Notes under the pieces: generated by a model
Seen by the model: only the letters and a program-made list of their open reading frames with translations
Database searches by the model: none
What the model was told of the DNA's origin: nothing
Part shown: piece after piece, positions 52,597-64,000 of the stretch
Position numbering within the stretch: the first letter of the stretch is position 1
Layout: every line of letters begins with the position of its first letter
Translations under genes and position numbers: made by a program
Source of the DNA: Symsagittifera roscoffensis
Lineage: Eukaryota > Xenacoelomorpha > Acoela > Convolutidae
DNA: 64,000 nt
Assembly (NCBI RefSeq): GCF_963678635.1
Contig: NC_087069.1
Coordinates: forward strand, 55,823,175 to 55,887,174
Reading direction: 5' to 3'

Positions 52597-55211
52597 CGTG
52601 GGGTAAAAAAATGATTATTTTGAGACTGAAAAGCGGTGATATGGGGTTGTTCTATAATTTATTCATATGTATTATCATCTTGTGAATGATGTGTCATTAT
52701 GTGTTGTATAGGACTTTGCGATATATTTGGTCTAAAACTTGGGTTATGTGTTATTGCTAGGTTTCGGAAATTACGTGGGACTAAGGATAATGGATGGTTA
52801 TGTGGTAGGGGTGGCAACTGTGGTGCGGTAGGTGTTAATTCTATGTTATTATGTTCTTTATCGTATGTGTTCTGTCTTGTCGCTATTTTTGTATTTCATT
52901 CTTATATTTGTGAGTCTAGAAGAATTTTGTTTATTGATGAAGAAAAAATTCCAAAAAATCCTGCAAATAGTATGCGTGCTACACTTGCTTGTCTATTTAC
53001 TTGTGTGTGTTTAGCGCATGTGTTATAGATTCCTTTTAAAAGTGAAAAAAGAAATCCTATAAAGTTAAGCATTGCGTATAGGATAGTTAATTTTTCTAAG
53101 ATGTAATAGGGCCATCCTAGAAAATCGAGAATTTCATTTTTCAGGGTAACAAAGCTAAAAATATTTATAGGTGAAATATCTTGTGGTCTGTATTTTTCAC
53201 CATCTAGCTATATATAGTCTTTAATGTCTTTAAAATATCCGCTATAATCTTGTGTATAAATTTCTGCAAATCCTGCGGTTTCGGCAAGTTTTCGTAAATT
53301 TTGATCAATTGATTGTCTTTGTATAGTGTCCATTTGTGCTAATAATTCTTGGAATTGTTGTGTTCTAATGTGGTGTTGGATATCTGATTTTGAATATATT
53401 CCAATTGATTGTAAATCAATATTTGGATTACGAGCAATAGCTCTGATGCTTTCGGGTGAAAATTTTTTGAGTGATTGCATTAACGTAGGGTATGGAGTAA
53501 GAAGATAATATTTATCTTCGTCAGGTTTCAATTGTACTACATTGTGGCTATTTTCTGATCCACCTGAGACTGCGGTATCCCAAAAATATGTTCGTCTTGA
53601 AAGTGTGTCAACAAAATGTACCTTATTTTTGTAAAATATAGGGATTCTTTTATAGCAGCGTTTATCTTCAAAAACATATAGTGGTGATATTTTTTTGGTA
53701 CAAGTATAAAACCATAAAATGTTTCCTTCGTAGTCTAGAAAATTTGATCTATTTCCTGACAATAAATATTCTGCGTAGGGTATTTTTAATACTGCTAGTG
53801 CGAGTGATTGTAGGATTTGTGTCCTTTCTAATTCGCATAGTTGGTGAAATGTTTCTAATTCAGAGAGTAACATTTCTTGAAAAATTCGACTAATCGTGTA
53901 GTCTAACTTCATATATAAGTGGATATCATAGTGGATATTACCAAAATAAGTGTTATTCATTAGTGATAGTTCTTGTAAACGTGTGCTTCTAGTGTCATGT
54001 GGCTTTAGTTTTCCACCAGGTTGACCATTGCTTTTTTGAAAGTTAACTGGTATATATGATGTTCCTTCGTTTAGAGGGTGACCTGTGGCATAAAGGTCAA
54101 ATTTTATTTTTCCAGTGGTCATGTCGAAACTTTTTTCGTATTCAACTAGTAATTCAGAATATTGTGTTTTGTAAAGTGGGTTCCTGTATTTGCATGCGAT
54201 TTCTGTTTCTTGATATATTTGGAAACGTGTTAATTTATTTTCTATATTATGGGTATTTCGAAAATCAGTACTTTGTTGTCGTGATGGATGGACTTGTTCA
54301 TATGGAATTGGTTCTATAAAATATTTTTCGTGAATTTTTATCATTCGAGCGTGTATTTTTGCTACTTGAAATGTTGTACATGTATCTTCGGGAAACCAAA
54401 CAATTGTTGCTTGTGTCCGTGTTGTAGGATCACAATAACCTTGATCGTTTTGACAAGGTAATCTAATTCCTTGATAGATCATTGTGTTGTCGGATAAATC
54501 TCGTGTGATTTGTATTTTTTCGAGTTGTATTTTCCAATTGAAAAACATTATTTCTTGATATCCTTTATTTTTTGTGTCTGCTTTGCAGTTTGATGGATTA
54601 TTTATACCAATGTGTGGTATCCAGTGCTTATCGTATATGTCATAATTTAATATTCCGTGTGCGCCGTTGTATGGGTATTTCTCATCTAGTTTTATATGTC
54701 CTTGATATCTTTCAAGTTCTGCTTGATGTACAGAATCGGCAAAGACTTGAAAATATACTTGTTTTCTGTCGGTGTTTTTACTTCATGTGATATTTAATCT
54801 GAGTAGCTCGATTTTACAATCATCGGGATTTAGATGTAGAAGTCGTTCTATATTACTTTGGTAGAATGATTCGTGGTCAAGTCGGTTTTTATTTCCGTTT
54901 GAAATTTGTGAACAATGTACTTTCTTTTCGGAAAAAATTGCTGTAAATTTATATCCTGCGACTGTTGTTGCTCGGGCTTTTGAATACAGTGCCGCTATTA
55001 CATTTGTAGTTTCTATAGCTTGTGGTTCTGTTTCGCATTGTGATACTTGATTTATTGCATATTTGTGTAAGGTTTTTTGTTCATTTTCTTCACAATCGTA
55101 GTGTGTTACAAATAAGTCCTGGGGTCCTGTGCGGGGAGAAGGATTTGTGTTCTGATTGGAAAATATTGGAAAAAAGATTTGTTGAAATATCATTATTTTT
55201 TGAATATACAT
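52593..55211 (-). pseudogene. env: Env-like copy 3, full length with stops
   Basis: The complete length of the 872-residue protein is present, from a signal-peptide-like start to the tail. Stops occur at 54783-54785 (TGA), near 53206, and near 52900 in the region after the first membrane segment. The tail again has PTAPQLPPLP. Not translatable as one protein. Confidence 0.75.
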
Positions 55212-56341
55212 GTGTATGATAATCCTGAGTATGGGTTATAAAATGTGATGTAACCAAATGTCTTTTTGGTATATCTGTCGTACTTATATATTACTTCAGT
55301 TGTTATAAATGGTGGTGGTAGCGATTGAGCTGTTTTATTGGGTGGGTTTAATGGGTAAGGATGTTGAACAATGTTGTTAAGGTTAATCGTGATTTCGAGT
55401 TTTAATTGTAGACTATTTTGGTGGAGTATCTGGATGTTATGGTCACGAATGTCTTCGTGGATGTCTTGTCTATATTGTAGTCTATGGAGTGCCCAATTGT
55501 GGAATCGGTTACTTTCTGGATGTTGTCCAAATAATGGTGGGGTGCTGTGAACATGTTCCAATCTAATCTTAAAGGGATATTTGTTGATGATTGTTCTCGA
55601 TATCTAGCGTCGAGGTTATTTGGAAAATTTAGGGGGAAAGGCGTCGGTGAAATCTGGCTTATTGATGGTGTTGATGGTAGTGATAACGTTTCTGGTAGTG
55701 ATGATGATGTTGTTGTATCCGTAGAAATATCTATTGGGTCATTTATTAAATTTGGCTCACCTTGTGTGAATGAGTGTGTTGTCCAATATGGTAGTCGTGA
55801 TGTTTGGTTGGGGGGGTTAAAGGGATTGTCACGTATTTTGTTCAGATGTTGGTGTTGAACCTAAGTAATCTGAGGGTATACTTGAGGTGCTACGTTGTGA
55901 AAGAAGTGTAGGGGTTTGTGGTAATGTGTTATTTGGGTTTTCTGGAGTAATTGGTGATGGGGATTGGGGTATATCAAAATGAACTCGGGGGGTTTGAAAA
56001 TTTCTATTTCGTCGTGGATGTATAATTTGTCTATTTATTTCAACTGTATTTTGGTTTTGACTAATGTTTCTTATTCTACTTATTTCTTGTGGTAATGATG
56101 GGTATAAGTTATATGTTGGTTCACTTAGGGGTGCCTGTCGCTGAACTGGTTCTAATGGTTCAGATAAGCGAGCGTGTCGTTCTTCAAAAGTGTATGGGTT
56201 ATCTTGGGAAGAAATTCGTGTGGATGTTTGGGGGTTTTGAGTAGTTGTAGGTATTGTCGGGTTTTCTTTGGATGATGTCGGTGAAGACTGACTGTGTGAT
56301 TGTTGGTTAGCAATTTTTGAAGGTATTTTGATTGATTCTTC
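55199..56341 (-). pseudogene. orfC copy 3, two indels
   Basis: Begins after the same 3' splice-site-like TTTTTTCACTAG (56342-56344). A one-base insertion near 55839 and a one-base deletion near 55541 break the frame compared with copy 2. Otherwise closely similar. Confidence 0.6.
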
Positions 56342-57420
56342 CTAGTGAAAAAATTTATGTTTATTGTAGTATTCTTCAAGGAAAAGAATTAAAAGGATTG
56401 TTGGTAAGTCGAATGTGATTATTGCCTTTTTTATACATTTGAATATTGTCAATATTAGGGATGATAAAAATGTTATAAAAATTACAAATAGTAAGAAAAA
56501 TATCTGTTCTGCTAAAAATTGTTCGTATCATTTAAATAAACTTTGGGTTATCGTATTTGTGAATATGGTCAATGATTTGGGAAAAATGGAGATATATTTC
56601 AAATAGGGAGTAGAAAACTTAAAAAATGTTGCCAAAAATGATTAAAATTATTATAAAAGCTTCAAAGGTATCAAAGAGAAATATGAATAAAAGTTTAAGT
56701 ATTGTGAAAAAGTTTATGAAAATTTTGAAAATTGTATTGACTGATCGAGAGAAGAGCATTTAAGAAATGGTTTCTTGGTCGAATATTTTTTGTTGTTTGG
56801 GGCAATTTTCAAGTGTGGTCGAGTTATTTATTGATTTTTTGACAAGTGGGTTGAGTTTTGTGAAAAGTTGTTGGGGCTAATTTTATGGTGTTCGGGAGGT
56901 CTTCTTTGCTTTATTTTTATTTGTCAGGTGATCTGAGGTATTTCTGAGATTTTTGTACTTTAGGCTAATTTAATACGGTCGTATTTTTACTTTAGGCTAA
57001 TTTATCATTTTTGGTTGGGGGGTTTTTGAGGTCTAAGTTGGGAAAATATTGTTGATCTTTGCGTTATTAGATAAGGGAGGGTTATGATATTATGGTGGTA
57101 TTTATTTTAGTTGTCAAGTTTGAGTGGTTTGCTTATTTTTGACCTGGATGTTGTAATGTTATAGTTATAGATATGCCTGGAGTTTAATATCTTTCGTCTA
57201 ATTGGTTGGTGTTATAGTTATAGAAGGTGACGGATTGAATGAATCCTATCGGCTAAATTTGAACAAGAATTGTTGCGCTTTTTGTCAGCATGTTATTTTG
57301 AAAAATGAAGATTCAATATGGTTGAGAGGTGCGAGGATTTTAAAATTAAAGTTGTTTTTGAAATTCAACTTTTTAAAATATTTTAGATTGTGGGATTAAT
57401 TTTTTTAGTAGTTTTTACGT
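56342..57420 (-). pseudogene. orfA/orfB copy 3 and spacer to pol
   Basis: Same content as 49603-50410: orfB-like and orfA-like frames with single-base indels, and the ACTTTAGGCTAA pair at 56957-57000. No additional gene seen. Confidence 0.45.
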
Positions 57421-60400
57421 GGTTGATTTCTAAGTCGTGATGACTCTCTATGTTCTGATTTCTCTACTTGTTCTTGTGGTAAAATTTTTCTATCGTTTTC
57501 CTATTTTTCCTTTCTTTTTGAGGTATTTTTTGATCTAGCTTTTTTGTATTGTTTTGGGTTGTTGTTGGTTTTGTGTTTTGTTTTCCATGATGAATGTCGT
57601 TTTGTTCATTTATTTCTTTTTCTGTATGTGGAAGATTTTGAATAATTTTTAAACCTGTGAAAGAATATAATTGAGTTAATTCGCGTAGTGCGTATTCTTT
57701 TGGGTAGTAAGGCAATATATTGTTCCGATGTTGAATAATTTCTTTTTGGTCTGAATCGGTGACTTTATATGTTAGGTCAGTGGGTTTGGCATTTATTTGG
57801 TATGGTCCTTTGCGAAGGGGTTGTAATGTTTTAGAAATTCCTTTTTGTGTATTAAAATTAGGTATTAAGACAAATGTTCCAATTTTTAAATCTGAGGCTA
57901 GTGTAAAACGTGAATTAATTTGTTCGTTAATGTTTTTCCTTTGTAACAATTTTTTTGTTACTCTTTGGTAAATTTCATTGTGTTTTTATCTCTATTTAAA
58001 ATCCATTCGGTGTGTGTACCGGAGGCTAATTTAAGGATTTGTGGGTGATGAAAACGATCTTCATCATGTGTGTGTAATGGTAGGTTATAACAAACTGAGT
58101 CTTTATTTGGTTGGCAATAACCTTGTGCATTTTTATGAGAGTTTGCTGTAAACATAATTGGTTTACGTGGCTTTTGATTGAAAACCATTTCGTATGGTGA
58201 CATTCCTAGAGTTGTCGTAATTTGTGAATTATATGCTAAGGGAAATAATTTTACATCTGCTGACCATTCTGTGTATCTTGTATCATTTCCATTTATGATA
58301 CATCTAAGATATTCTTGTAGTGAACGGTTCATACCTTCGACTAAACCGTTTGTCCAAGGTGCATGAGATGTACGTGGTTTATGGTTGATGTTATATAAGT
58401 GACATAGTGTGATGATTTCATTATTTATGAATTCTGTACCGTTATGTGTAACTAAGATTTCGGGTAATCCGAATTTAGCTATCCAGTGTTCATAAAGTGT
58501 TGTTTAAGCATAATAAGCATTACAATGTGGTACTGGGTTGAGTGCTACATAATGTGCAAATGCATCAACAATTACCATAATGTAGGTGTTTCCTTCAGAG
58601 GATGGTGAAATTGGTCCTTTTGTATCGAATGAAATACGATGGTTAAAGTATAAACTTTGTCCTTTAAAATCTTGTTTTTGTGCTATTTGTTTTTGATTTG
58701 GATAAGGTTTATTTAGCTGAAATACTATACAATCATTGCATAGTACTTTTATCCAAATTGGTGCATTTGGGAAATAAAAACTTTGTGTCAAATTTGAGTA
58801 TGTTATCTCTGATCCAGAATGTCCTTTAGTATTTTGTGTATGTGAAATGTTAAAAGCTATTAGTATCATACTTAAAAGGAGACAGGGAACTGTAGAATCA
58901 TTTAATTGATATTCTAGAAGGTCTGTGTTTTCATTAATTGTTGTTTAATTAAATTTTCGGAAAAATCGGAGGAGTGTTTTATTTCCTAAAGTTGTGGTAT
59001 CTGCTTTTACGGGCTTAGTTTTGTATTTGTGCCATGATTTTAGTTGCCTAATTACTGGGTCAAGATTTTGATATTGTTTCAAGAGTTCAAGTGTAATTTT
59101 ATCTGTTGGAGGGAGAAAAATTAATGTATCTGGTAATGCAAAATTCTTTCCTGCTGTCCAAACTATATGTAAGTCTGGAAAATTCAATAAAATTAATTGA
59201 AATCTATAAACTCGTTGATTGGGATTTGACTTTTGTGTAAAGAGAAAAATGATTGGTTTATGATCTGTGAATAGAACTGTTGGATGTTTTGATCCAAGTA
59301 TCAGAAACTCATATTCTGTAAGTGTATAAATTATAGCTGTACATTCTCTCATTAGAGTTGAGAGTCGTAGCTCTGCTTGTGTGAATAATCGGGAATTTGC
59401 TGATATAAGGTCTATTTTATTTGTACCACTATGTGATTGTAGTAATGCTGCGCAGATGCCAAAACTTGAAGCATCGCACATTGCATAGAATGGTTGATTT
59501 GGATCTGGAATTCTGTTTGAAATTTGTTCAGTTAAAAATTTTTTAATTTCTTCAAATCGTGTTTGATGTTCGGTGGTCCATTCAAAATTATTTTGTTGTC
59601 TGAGGATATTATAGAACTGTCTTAAATATAATTGCATTTTGTAAACGTACTTGCTTAAGAAATTTTACATTCCAAGGAATTCTTGGATTTTCTTTTTGTT
59701 TGTTGGTGGTTGAAGTTTTTGAATAGCATCAATGCGTGATTTTAATGGAGTGATTGTGTTTTTTTCTATATTATGTCCTTAAAAATTTAACTCGTGTTAG
59801 AAAGAAGTGTGATTTATCGGGAGCGGCCTTCAGATTTTCGTTCTGAAGTATTTTATGATAGTGCTCTAAAACTCTAAACATTTCTTCTTTTGTTTGTGAT
59901 TGCATAAAAATATCATCCAAATAGGTGATTGCGTTTTTCTTGAGTACTAGTGGTGTGAAAATTTTACTCATAAAAGCTGAAAATGCTGCTGGTCCTATGG
60001 AAACTCCATAGAATGGGCGATTAAATTCATATTGTTGATTTCCAATAACAAATTGTGTTAAACGTCGTGATTATTTATCTAGTGGCATTTGATTGTATGC
60101 ACTATTCATATCTGCGGTTGTAAAGGATTTTCCATTTTTTTTGTTAAGATAACTTGTATTGGTTCAATAGGCCAATTGCATTTCGATTCGTCAATTAGTG
60201 AATTGAGGTATCTAGCGTCTAAAACTATTTTTAATGATTCTCCTTTTGCTAGAATGATAACAGGGTTGATAAAAGTGTTACCTTTTGGTAGTTCTTTTTT
60301 ATTTACTGGTGAGATAATTTTGTATTGTTCTAAAATATCAATTTTCGATTTACTTTGTCGTGTAAATGAATTGGTACTTTACTAGCTCTTTGTTTTTTGA

Positions 60401-60872
60401 AAACTGCGTCAGGTTTTAACGGGAGATGTAGTGATGAACTGATTTTTCCAACGTCAAATTTTGATGTTGCGTAGACTGTTGAATATTTTAACAGTTGTTT
60501 TGCTAATTTGTCAAATTCGATTTGTGTAAATTGTGAGTGTTCAAAATTAAACATCGTTAAAAATTTTTGTTGTTCTTTTGTGTAATTTGTTAATTTGAAC
60601 GTTGGTTTAAAATATGGTGTTTTTGTGAAGTAATTTGTGTATCTCTTTTCATTACTTTTTATGTTATTTATGGATAATTCTTCGTCAAGAATTGTGGATT
60701 GGCAGATATCTAATAATTGGAGTATATTATTTACGCGGTAGGCTACTTCATGTATGGGTGAGATTGTAGCGTTTGTTTCGCAATATCCTAAAAGTCCTAA
60801 GGGTAATGTTACTTGATACGGTGTATTGTTATAAACGTGTAACGAAATGATGTCGGAATTCGTGTTTTTCAA
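57420..60872 (-). pseudogene. pol: Pol of element 2 (RT, RNase H, integrase), decayed
   Basis: All domains of element 1 Pol are recognisable: YLDD, CDASSFGI, TDHKPI, the integrase core up to EGMNRSL and the GPY/F module. It is split into at least six frames by stops and indels (for example near 57955, 58345-58500, 58940, 59665, 59778, 60070-60150 and 60350). The spacer between RNase H and integrase lacks about 150 residues found in element 1: LPDTL is followed directly by IFLPPT. Upstream, the RT is preceded by about 140 residues of linker that element 1 does not have. Confidence 0.85.
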
Positions 60873-60932
60873 ATATTTTATCGATGAGATCGTGATTTTG
60901 AAAAACTTGTGAATAGGTTTAAATTCAAAGTC

Positions 60933-61769
60933 TTACATAAAAAAGTTGTTGTTTATTTGACTTTTATCATACTGGTGAAATTGTTTTATTGAAAAATTAC
61001 ATATATTTCCTGATAATGGTTTCAAGTGTTTCCGTTGTTCGTTATAAATTGGATAAAATTTTGAGAAGAATGGTGGTTGTTTGTTTAATCTTTGAAAAAA
61101 TGTTAAAGCTGTATTTTTTGTTTTTGTGTACTTATCTTTGATTAGTATTTTACTATTTATGATGTTGATTGTTGGTATATGTTTAGATATAAATGGTATG
61201 CCAATGATATTGTGCTGAATATCATTAAAATGAAATATTTGTTTAAATGGTTTGTTTGGAATTTTATTTTGCTCCATTGCTCTTGTGGGGAGAAGGAGTA
61301 ATTGGATTTTTCCATAAATTACTAATGTTGATCCTTGTGCTGTTGCTAGTTTACTAGAGGTTGCAAGCGGCGTTAATTTTGGATGTAATGTTTTGATTTC
61401 ATTCCATGTGAGAATATTAATTATGTTTGATTCTGCTCCTGAATCAATTAAAAAATCAATTTCAAGATCTGGTGGTTGAAATTCTTTGTTTCTTGGACTT
61501 TCTAAGAGAAATGGTATTGTCCAAATTTTTTCTCTGGGTTGTTCTTTTTGTATATTTTGATAAATATGATTTGTGTTTAAACATTTTGTTTTGTCTTTTT
61601 CATCGGGTTTAATTACCGTGTTAATTTCGTTTACTTCTTGTCCAGTTTGTGTAGTATCGATGGGTTCAATATAATAATTGTGAAGGAGTTCCAATTGATT
61701 TTCATATATATGTGATGGAAAAGATTGTTCGTATATGATAGATTCATAGTCGTTTTCGACTGTTATCAT
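60933..61769 (-). CDS. Retroviral-type aspartic protease of element 2
   Basis: A 278-residue frame. The active-site motif DFLIDSGAESNII is near residue 110, the distal hydrophobic turn NIIGIPFI near residue 190, and a C-terminal extension leads toward RT. The first 90 residues are an acidic linker after Gag. As the catalytic triad is intact (DSG), the protein may fold, but it lies between a broken gag and a broken pol. Element 1 has no counterpart. The ATG is the first in frame; the protease may be made as part of a Gag-Pol fusion. Confidence 0.78.
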   Translation of the reverse strand: MITVENDYESIIYEQSFPSHIYENQLELLHNYYIEPIDTTQTGQEVNEINTVIKPDEKDKTKCLNTNHIYQNIQKEQPREKIWTIPFLLESPRNKEFQPPDLEIDFLIDSGAESNIINILTWNEIKTLHPKLTPLATSSKLATAQGSTLVIYGKIQLLLLPTRAMEQNKIPNKPFKQIFHFNDIQHNIIGIPFISKHIPTINIINSKILIKDKYTKTKNTALTFFQRLNKQPPFFSKFYPIYNEQRKHLKPLSGNICNFSIKQFHQYDKSQINNNFFM

Positions 61770-61831
61770 ATTTACGAAGATGGTCTTTTCTGTATCACTT
61801 TCTGTATCTGATGATCCACGGTTTATTTGAT

Positions 61832-63987
61832 TTAGTTGTAGTTCGTTACTTCATGTGTCATCAATACCTGGGGGTCTGATGGTGTTTCTTCATTTGAATG
61901 TACTTGATTAATATGTCTTTGATGTTTTGGTGTACTACTCCTGTATCGATGTTTAGAATTATAATAATGGTTATTATTCCTATGTGGTGACTTATTATAA
62001 CTTGAATTTCAATTTTGTGAATTGTTCCGTGATCTGTTTTGATAATTTTCATTTGATCTGTGATAGTCTGATCTATTATACGAGTTATTTCTTGATCGAT
62101 TGTTCGGGTAATTCTGATTACGGTTGTTTGAATAACTTTTATTGCGATTATTTGAATAGTTTCTATTTCTATTATATGATGAGTTTTGTGATTGATTGTT
62201 TGGATAGTATTTATTCCTTGATTGGGAATTAGATCTAGAAACAAATTGTGTTGTATTTGAGTTTGATCTGGAGTAGTTATTTCGACTATTTGGTCGATTA
62301 TAATGATTTTGTGAAGAATTTGGTGTATTTCTTTGTTCTGTTGATCTTCCTCTATAACTTGAGTTATATGGTGATTGATTTTTCGTAAAATTGGTATTGT
62401 TCGGAAGTGGTTTTCCTGAACTGTTGTTGCTGTATACATTTTTGTTTGGTAGATTTTGATCTTTCTTCATGTATTGATAGAATGATTTATTTGGTTCTTC
62501 ATATTTTTGAGGTTTGTTTTGATTGTCCTGTTGTTTTTGTCTACATTCAGAAATACTATGTCCGTATCGTCGGCAATAATTACACCATTTTTTGAAAGAT
62601 GGTTTGCCTTTGAAGTTTGGGTGTTTTTCATAAATATTGAGTATTTTAGTGATTTTTTCAACGAGTCCTGTATCTGATTCCTGTATATTGTTGATATTTG
62701 TGGTATTTGTTTCAATTCGATTAACATATTGTAACTTCAGATTTTCTGTTTCTTCAAGGTTCATTGTGATTTCCGCTTGCTCTAGTTTATCTACTAGTTT
62801 TCGAAAATCTAAATCTGGCTCTCGAATTGAGGAATGATGAGATGCTCTCTTTTTTATTGCTATTTTCCTTAATTGAGGTGTTAAGGTCATCATTAAAATT
62901 TCTGTCATTTTTGTGTTTTTATAGTCATGTGTATTAAGTGAATATGCTTTTCGAACTAGTGTTTCGATACGTACTGCTAATTGTTTGATGGTTTCATTTG
63001 GTAATCTGCGAATTTCATTACATAAAACTCTTTGGTGTTGTTTATTTCTTTCGGAGTCAAATATTTTTGAAAATTCTTGTGTAAATCTTTTCCAGTATGA
63101 TTTTATTTCTATAGGTAATACTGAAAATCATTTTTGGGCTGCGCCATCTAAGGTTGTTTGTATCAATGCTGTGCGTCTATGTATCCAATTTTGATATAGT
63201 GGCGTATTAATTGGTTCAGGTCCTATATTTAAAATTAAATTTGCTGTTACTGCATTTAAATAATCTTCTACAGAATATTCAGGATCTGTTCCTGTAAATA
63301 CCATCAGTGGTTTATTGGTTGTTATGATGATCCACCCATGAGGTATAGATTCATTGTCATTTGTAGTGATTCTGCGGCGTTTGGCATTTGCGAAAAATTT
63401 GAAAGTTGATTTTTTGTTATTTCGTGTTGCTGAATGTAATATGGAAGCGGTGTTTCATTTTGCATTTGAATTGGTTGATATGAGTGCATAGTCATTGGGT
63501 TTTGTGGTTGAATTGGTTGAAAAGGTTGTGTTTTAGTTGGATTTGGCATATGTATTGGTTGTTGATTTCGTGTATCTGTTGGGTTTGGAGAAAAAATTCT
63601 ATTATATGTATCAGGTCGTCGCGATCCTTGTGTGCGATATTCCTGGGTATATGGTGCAAAAATGTCTGGTTGTAAATGATCATCATCAGATGATAGATAA
63701 TCCGTATGATGAGGTGCTTGCTTTTTATTTTTGTTTTGTTGAAAGAATGGGTAATTTTCACTATGATCCTGTGGAGGATGTGAATTAGTTTGAAAATTTA
63801 CTGAGTTGGTTGTTGTCATTGGGTTATCCCAATAGTGAGAACATACATGATTATTATTTTTTCGTGGGGGGTAGTTTGCTTTTAACGAATGTGCATAATT
63901 ATAATTGTGTTCTGCTAAATTTTTTCTTGTGAATGTTTTTCGTGGTTTTGATGGCTTTGTCATTGGTCTATATGTTTGATAATCCAT
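61832..63987 (-). pseudogene. gag: Gag of element 2: capsid, CCHC knuckle, N/R/S-rich tail; two stops and a frameshift
   Basis: Starts at ATG 63985-63987 with a Pro/Gln/Asn-rich N-terminal part (to 63322). A -1 shift near 63322 leads to a capsid-like domain (YLNAVTAN, later VLCNEIRRLPNETIKQLAVR), broken by TGA at 63128-63130. The 62009-62908 frame holds the zinc knuckle CNYCRRYGHSISEC (C-x2-C-x4-H-x4-C) and a long Asn/Arg/Ser-rich repeat tail, with a second TGA at 62009-62011 before the terminal stop at 61832-61834. Capsid plus knuckle identify it as Gag, which packages element RNA. The decay shows element 2 is not autonomous in its present form. Confidence 0.8.
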
Positions 63988-64000
63988 ATGTGAATATTTT

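Larger units (their letters stand above)
43944..64000 (-). mobile_element. Element 2: older relative of element 1 with duplicated 3' cassette, gag and protease (5' end outside window)
   Basis: The order on the minus strand is gag, protease, RT, RNase H, integrase, orfA/B, orfC, env-like, orfE, then a second orfA/B, orfC, env-like (deleted) and orfE, then the 3' LTR. All genes but orfC copy 2 and the protease show frameshifts or stops. The LTR differs from those of element 1 at some 20-25 of 410 positions. The 5' LTR and target duplication are not in the window. Confidence 0.8.

Noticed and set aside
62009-63130. Reassigned TGA codon, suggested by two in-frame TGA in gag
   Set aside because: Element 1 uses TGA as a normal stop, and other element 2 genes are broken by TAA, TAG and indels too. 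Ordinary decay explains it.
1-64000. tRNA, rRNA or other structured RNA genes
   Set aside because: I looked for B-box-like GGTTCGAATCC and similar signals and found none convincing.

Overview
This is eukaryotic, AT-rich, repeat-dominated DNA from an animal, most likely an invertebrate; I cannot name the species. It has no rRNA, tRNA, operon or clear single-copy host gene. What can be recognised is transposable elements: three or four LTR retrotransposons, a MULE DNA transposon with its transposase, a hAT-type MITE, several fold-back elements and minisatellites.

Layout. 1-5662 (+): the 3' part of a Ty3/gypsy element (protease remnant, RT, RNase H, integrase, long C-terminal extension, 372-bp 3' LTR). 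5663-10220: non-coding repeats, including palindromic ATAATCGATTAT arrays and a 19-20-bp minisatellite. 10.5-14.1 kb: a deleted MULE remnant, then an apparently complete MULE with long inverted ends and a 504-aa FLYWCH/MULE transposase on the minus strand. 14.3-20.9 kb: fold-back elements, an exact 30-bp minisatellite and C-rich arrays. 20.9-22.7 kb: a broken ORF followed by a polypurine tract and a probable LTR start.

24402-38333 (-): element 1, a 13.9-kb Ty3/gypsy-like, endogenous-retrovirus-like element. Its 410-bp LTRs differ at one position and it is flanked by a perfect CGAA target duplication. Read 5' to 3' on the minus strand it has: LTR, tRNA primer site, leader, an intact 1226-aa pol without gag or protease, then a compact 3' cassette. 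The cassette holds orfA and orfB (small hydrophobic proteins), orfC (no ATG anywhere), an 872-aa envelope-like glycoprotein, and orfE (unknown).

38.3-43.9 kb: a palindromic MITE with 35-bp inverted ends, a hAT-type MITE with a perfect 8-bp target duplication, and simple repeats.

43944 to the window end (-): element 2, an older relative. Its 3' cassette is present twice in tandem; its pol, protease and gag are broken but recognisable. Element 2 shows what element 1 has lost (gag and protease).

The most unusual content is the 3' cassette shared by the two elements. Genes overlap by ATGA or 13 nt. The orfC frame, maintained in two diverged copies with mostly synonymous differences, lacks any ATG and in element 2 begins exactly after a canonical 3' splice site. 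A conserved intron signal lies directly behind the stop codon of orfE. I read this as a spliced, polycistronic, env-bearing retroelement with at least two protein families I do not recognise.
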